This document shows positions 3,957 through 5,104 of a stretch of 5,104 bases of DNA, piece after piece. A program made the translations under genes and the position numbers. Below the pieces are notes generated by a model. It did no database searches. It saw only the letters and a list, made by a program, of their open reading frames with translations, and had not been told where the DNA came from. The stretch is from positions 1-5,104 of the forward strand of contig JAITBO010000382.1 in assembly GCA_031283505.1 (NCBI GenBank), given 5' to 3'. Numbering within the stretch: position 1 is the stretch's first letter; every line of letters begins with the position of its first letter. This DNA comes from Treponema sp. GTDB lineage: Bacteria; Spirochaetota; Spirochaetia; Treponematales; Breznakiellaceae.

Positions 3957-5104
3957 ATGGAAACTTTGATTGGAAAAGAAATTCTAAACTACCGGATTGA
4001 GCAGGAACTGGGTAAAGGCGGGATGGGCAGCGTATATCTGGCGGTCAACAAAAACATAGATCAAAGAGTAGCCGTTAAGGTATTGAATGAAAATTTGGCG
4101 GGCAGCGTGGTCATCCGCAAAAAATTCAGGGACGAGGCGCAACTGCTCTGTTCGCTGGATCATCCGAACATCGTTAAATTCCTGAATTTTGTGGAAAACG
4201 ACGATGGGGTCTTCCTTATTATGGAGTTTATTGACGGCATTACCCTTGACGATTTTATCAACAGTAAAAACGGGCTGATTGTGGAAAAACGGGCCTATGA
4301 GTTATTTGACCAGATCTTGAGCGCCTTTGCCTATGCCCATAAAAAGGGAGTGGTCCACCGGGACATAAAGCCCGCCAATATTATTCTTACCAGCGACAGT
4401 GACGGCAATTTTGTGCCAAAAGTGCTGGACTTCGGTATCGCCACCATCGTCTCTGAATCCACGGAAACCGAAAAAGGCTGGGTGGTGGGCACCCCCGCAT
4501 ACATGAGCCCCGAACAGGTCCTCGGCGTAGCCGCGGACGCCCGCTCGGATATTTATTCCCTGGGGGTCCTGCTTTACCAGATGCTCACCGGGCGCGCTCC
4601 CTATGATACCACCACGCTGTCCGAACTGGAGATTAACAACAAGGTGGTCAAAGATCCCCTGCCTCGGATGAAGGAATTCTACCCCTATATCTCCGACAAG
4701 ACCCAGAAAATGGTGGACAAGGCGGTTTTCAAAGAATCGGGAAAGCGCTTCCAAAGCTGCAACGACTTCCGCAAGACCCTAAAAAACACCTTGAACCCGG
4801 ACCCCGTGCGGCGGGGAATAAAAATCGCGGCCGCGGCGCTGGCGCTGCTTCTGCTGGGCGGCGGCTTCTGGTATTGGGACTATAACCGGGTAAAAACCTA
4901 CTATTACAAGGACTATGCGGAACAATGGGGCGTGCCCCAGGGGATACACCGGTTAAGCGGAGCGGAATTCCGGGGCCGGGAAGCAAGTTACCGGTTTACC
5001 TACCGGCAAAGAAAGCTGCGATCCCTGGCCCTGGTCAACAGCAAGGGGAATGTGGCCGAAGACATTGATGTTGAACGTTTTGTTGGCAGGCCCGTAAGTG
5101 AACC
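3957..5104 (+). CDS. Membrane-anchored Hanks-type Ser/Thr protein kinase (3' end outside window)
   Basis: 382 codons are visible without a stop; the gene runs off the window. The product should phosphorylate Ser/Thr of cytoplasmic proteins and sense something across the membrane. The kinase domain (about 12-275) has every key element: glycine loop GKGGMGSV (19-26), Lys41 in AVKVL, helix-C Glu60, catalytic HRDIKPAN (134-141, Asp136, Asn141), DFG (158-160), GTPAYMSPE (178-186) closing the activation segment, and DIYSLG (198-203). It is an RD kinase, so activation-loop phosphorylation is expected. A basic linker (VRRGIK) leads into a single Ala/Leu/Gly-rich helix (about 287-306), then an aromatic segment NRVKTYYYKDYAEQWG. 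By the PknB-like topology the rest lies outside the cytoplasm. No PASTA repeat is seen so far; the extracytoplasmic region resembles what I recall from Treponema kinases. ATG chosen by AAAGGAG at 7 nt. Divergent from the regulator gene. Confidence 0.95.
   Translation, partial: METLIGKEILNYRIEQELGKGGMGSVYLAVNKNIDQRVAVKVLNENLAGSVVIRKKFRDEAQLLCSLDHPNIVKFLNFVENDDGVFLIMEFIDGITLDDFINSKNGLIVEKRAYELFDQILSAFAYAHKKGVVHRDIKPANIILTSDSDGNFVPKVLDFGIATIVSESTETEKGWVVGTPAYMSPEQVLGVAADARSDIYSLGVLLYQMLTGRAPYDTTTLSELEINNKVVKDPLPRMKEFYPYISDKTQKMVDKAVFKESGKRFQSCNDFRKTLKNTLNPDPVRRGIKIAAAALALLLLGGGFWYWDYNRVKTYYYKDYAEQWGVPQGIHRLSGAEFRGREASYRFTYRQRKLRSLALVNSKGNVAEDIDVERFVGRPVSE

Noticed and set aside
3787..3969. 60-codon frame overlapping the kinase start
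   Set aside because: TTG start without Shine-Dalgarno and no family; the strong AAAGGAG ahead of 3957 belongs to the kinase.
4302..4986. Reverse-strand open frames under the kinase gene
   Set aside because: Antisense shadows of the kinase coding sequence, whose motifs are complete on the forward strand.

Overview
The window carries four recognisable or semi-recognisable protein genes, one probable small ORF, one strong candidate small RNA, and about 1 kb of non-coding, hairpin-rich DNA. The organism is a bacterium of middling GC content. The membrane-anchored Hanks-type kinase at the right edge has a juxtamembrane and extracytoplasmic style (short basic linker, one membrane helix, then a Tyr-rich segment) that I associate from memory with Treponema-like spirochaetes. 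That placement is tentative because nothing in the window fixes the taxon.

Layout. Positions 1-690 are non-coding in my reading and packed with inverted repeats: a 13-bp perfect pair spanning 3-129, a symmetric A/T-flanked hairpin at 162-195, GC-rich hairpins at 362-391 and 491-515, and a long composite hairpin at 546-599. Positions 690-960 are AT-rich without a convincing gene. A reverse-strand fragment there weakly resembles the C-terminus of FGE-sulfatase or C-type-lectin-fold proteins. Position 1017 down to about 964 looks like the terminator of the reverse-strand module.

The core is a reverse-strand module running from 3692 down to 1087: an XRE-type helix-turn-helix regulator, a 28-40-codon ORF, a 157-residue protein resembling the C-terminal nuclease domains of CdiA-type toxins, a 224-bp gap, and a stand-alone P4/D5-type superfamily 3 helicase. 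This set looks like the control and replication part of a phage, satellite or plasmid-like element, but no integrase, structural gene or attachment site is visible. The 224-bp gap contains a forward-strand promoter-like sequence, two hairpins and a classic intrinsic terminator. This predicts an RNA of about 86 nt opposite any read-through message from the nuclease gene into the helicase gene, much like plasmid copy-control antisense RNAs.

From the divergent control region at 3693-3956, a good sigma70-type promoter (TTGAAC, 17 bp, CATAAT) points right to a serine/threonine protein kinase that begins at 3957 and runs off the window end. The regulator gene is transcribed the other way, so the two promoters probably overlap.
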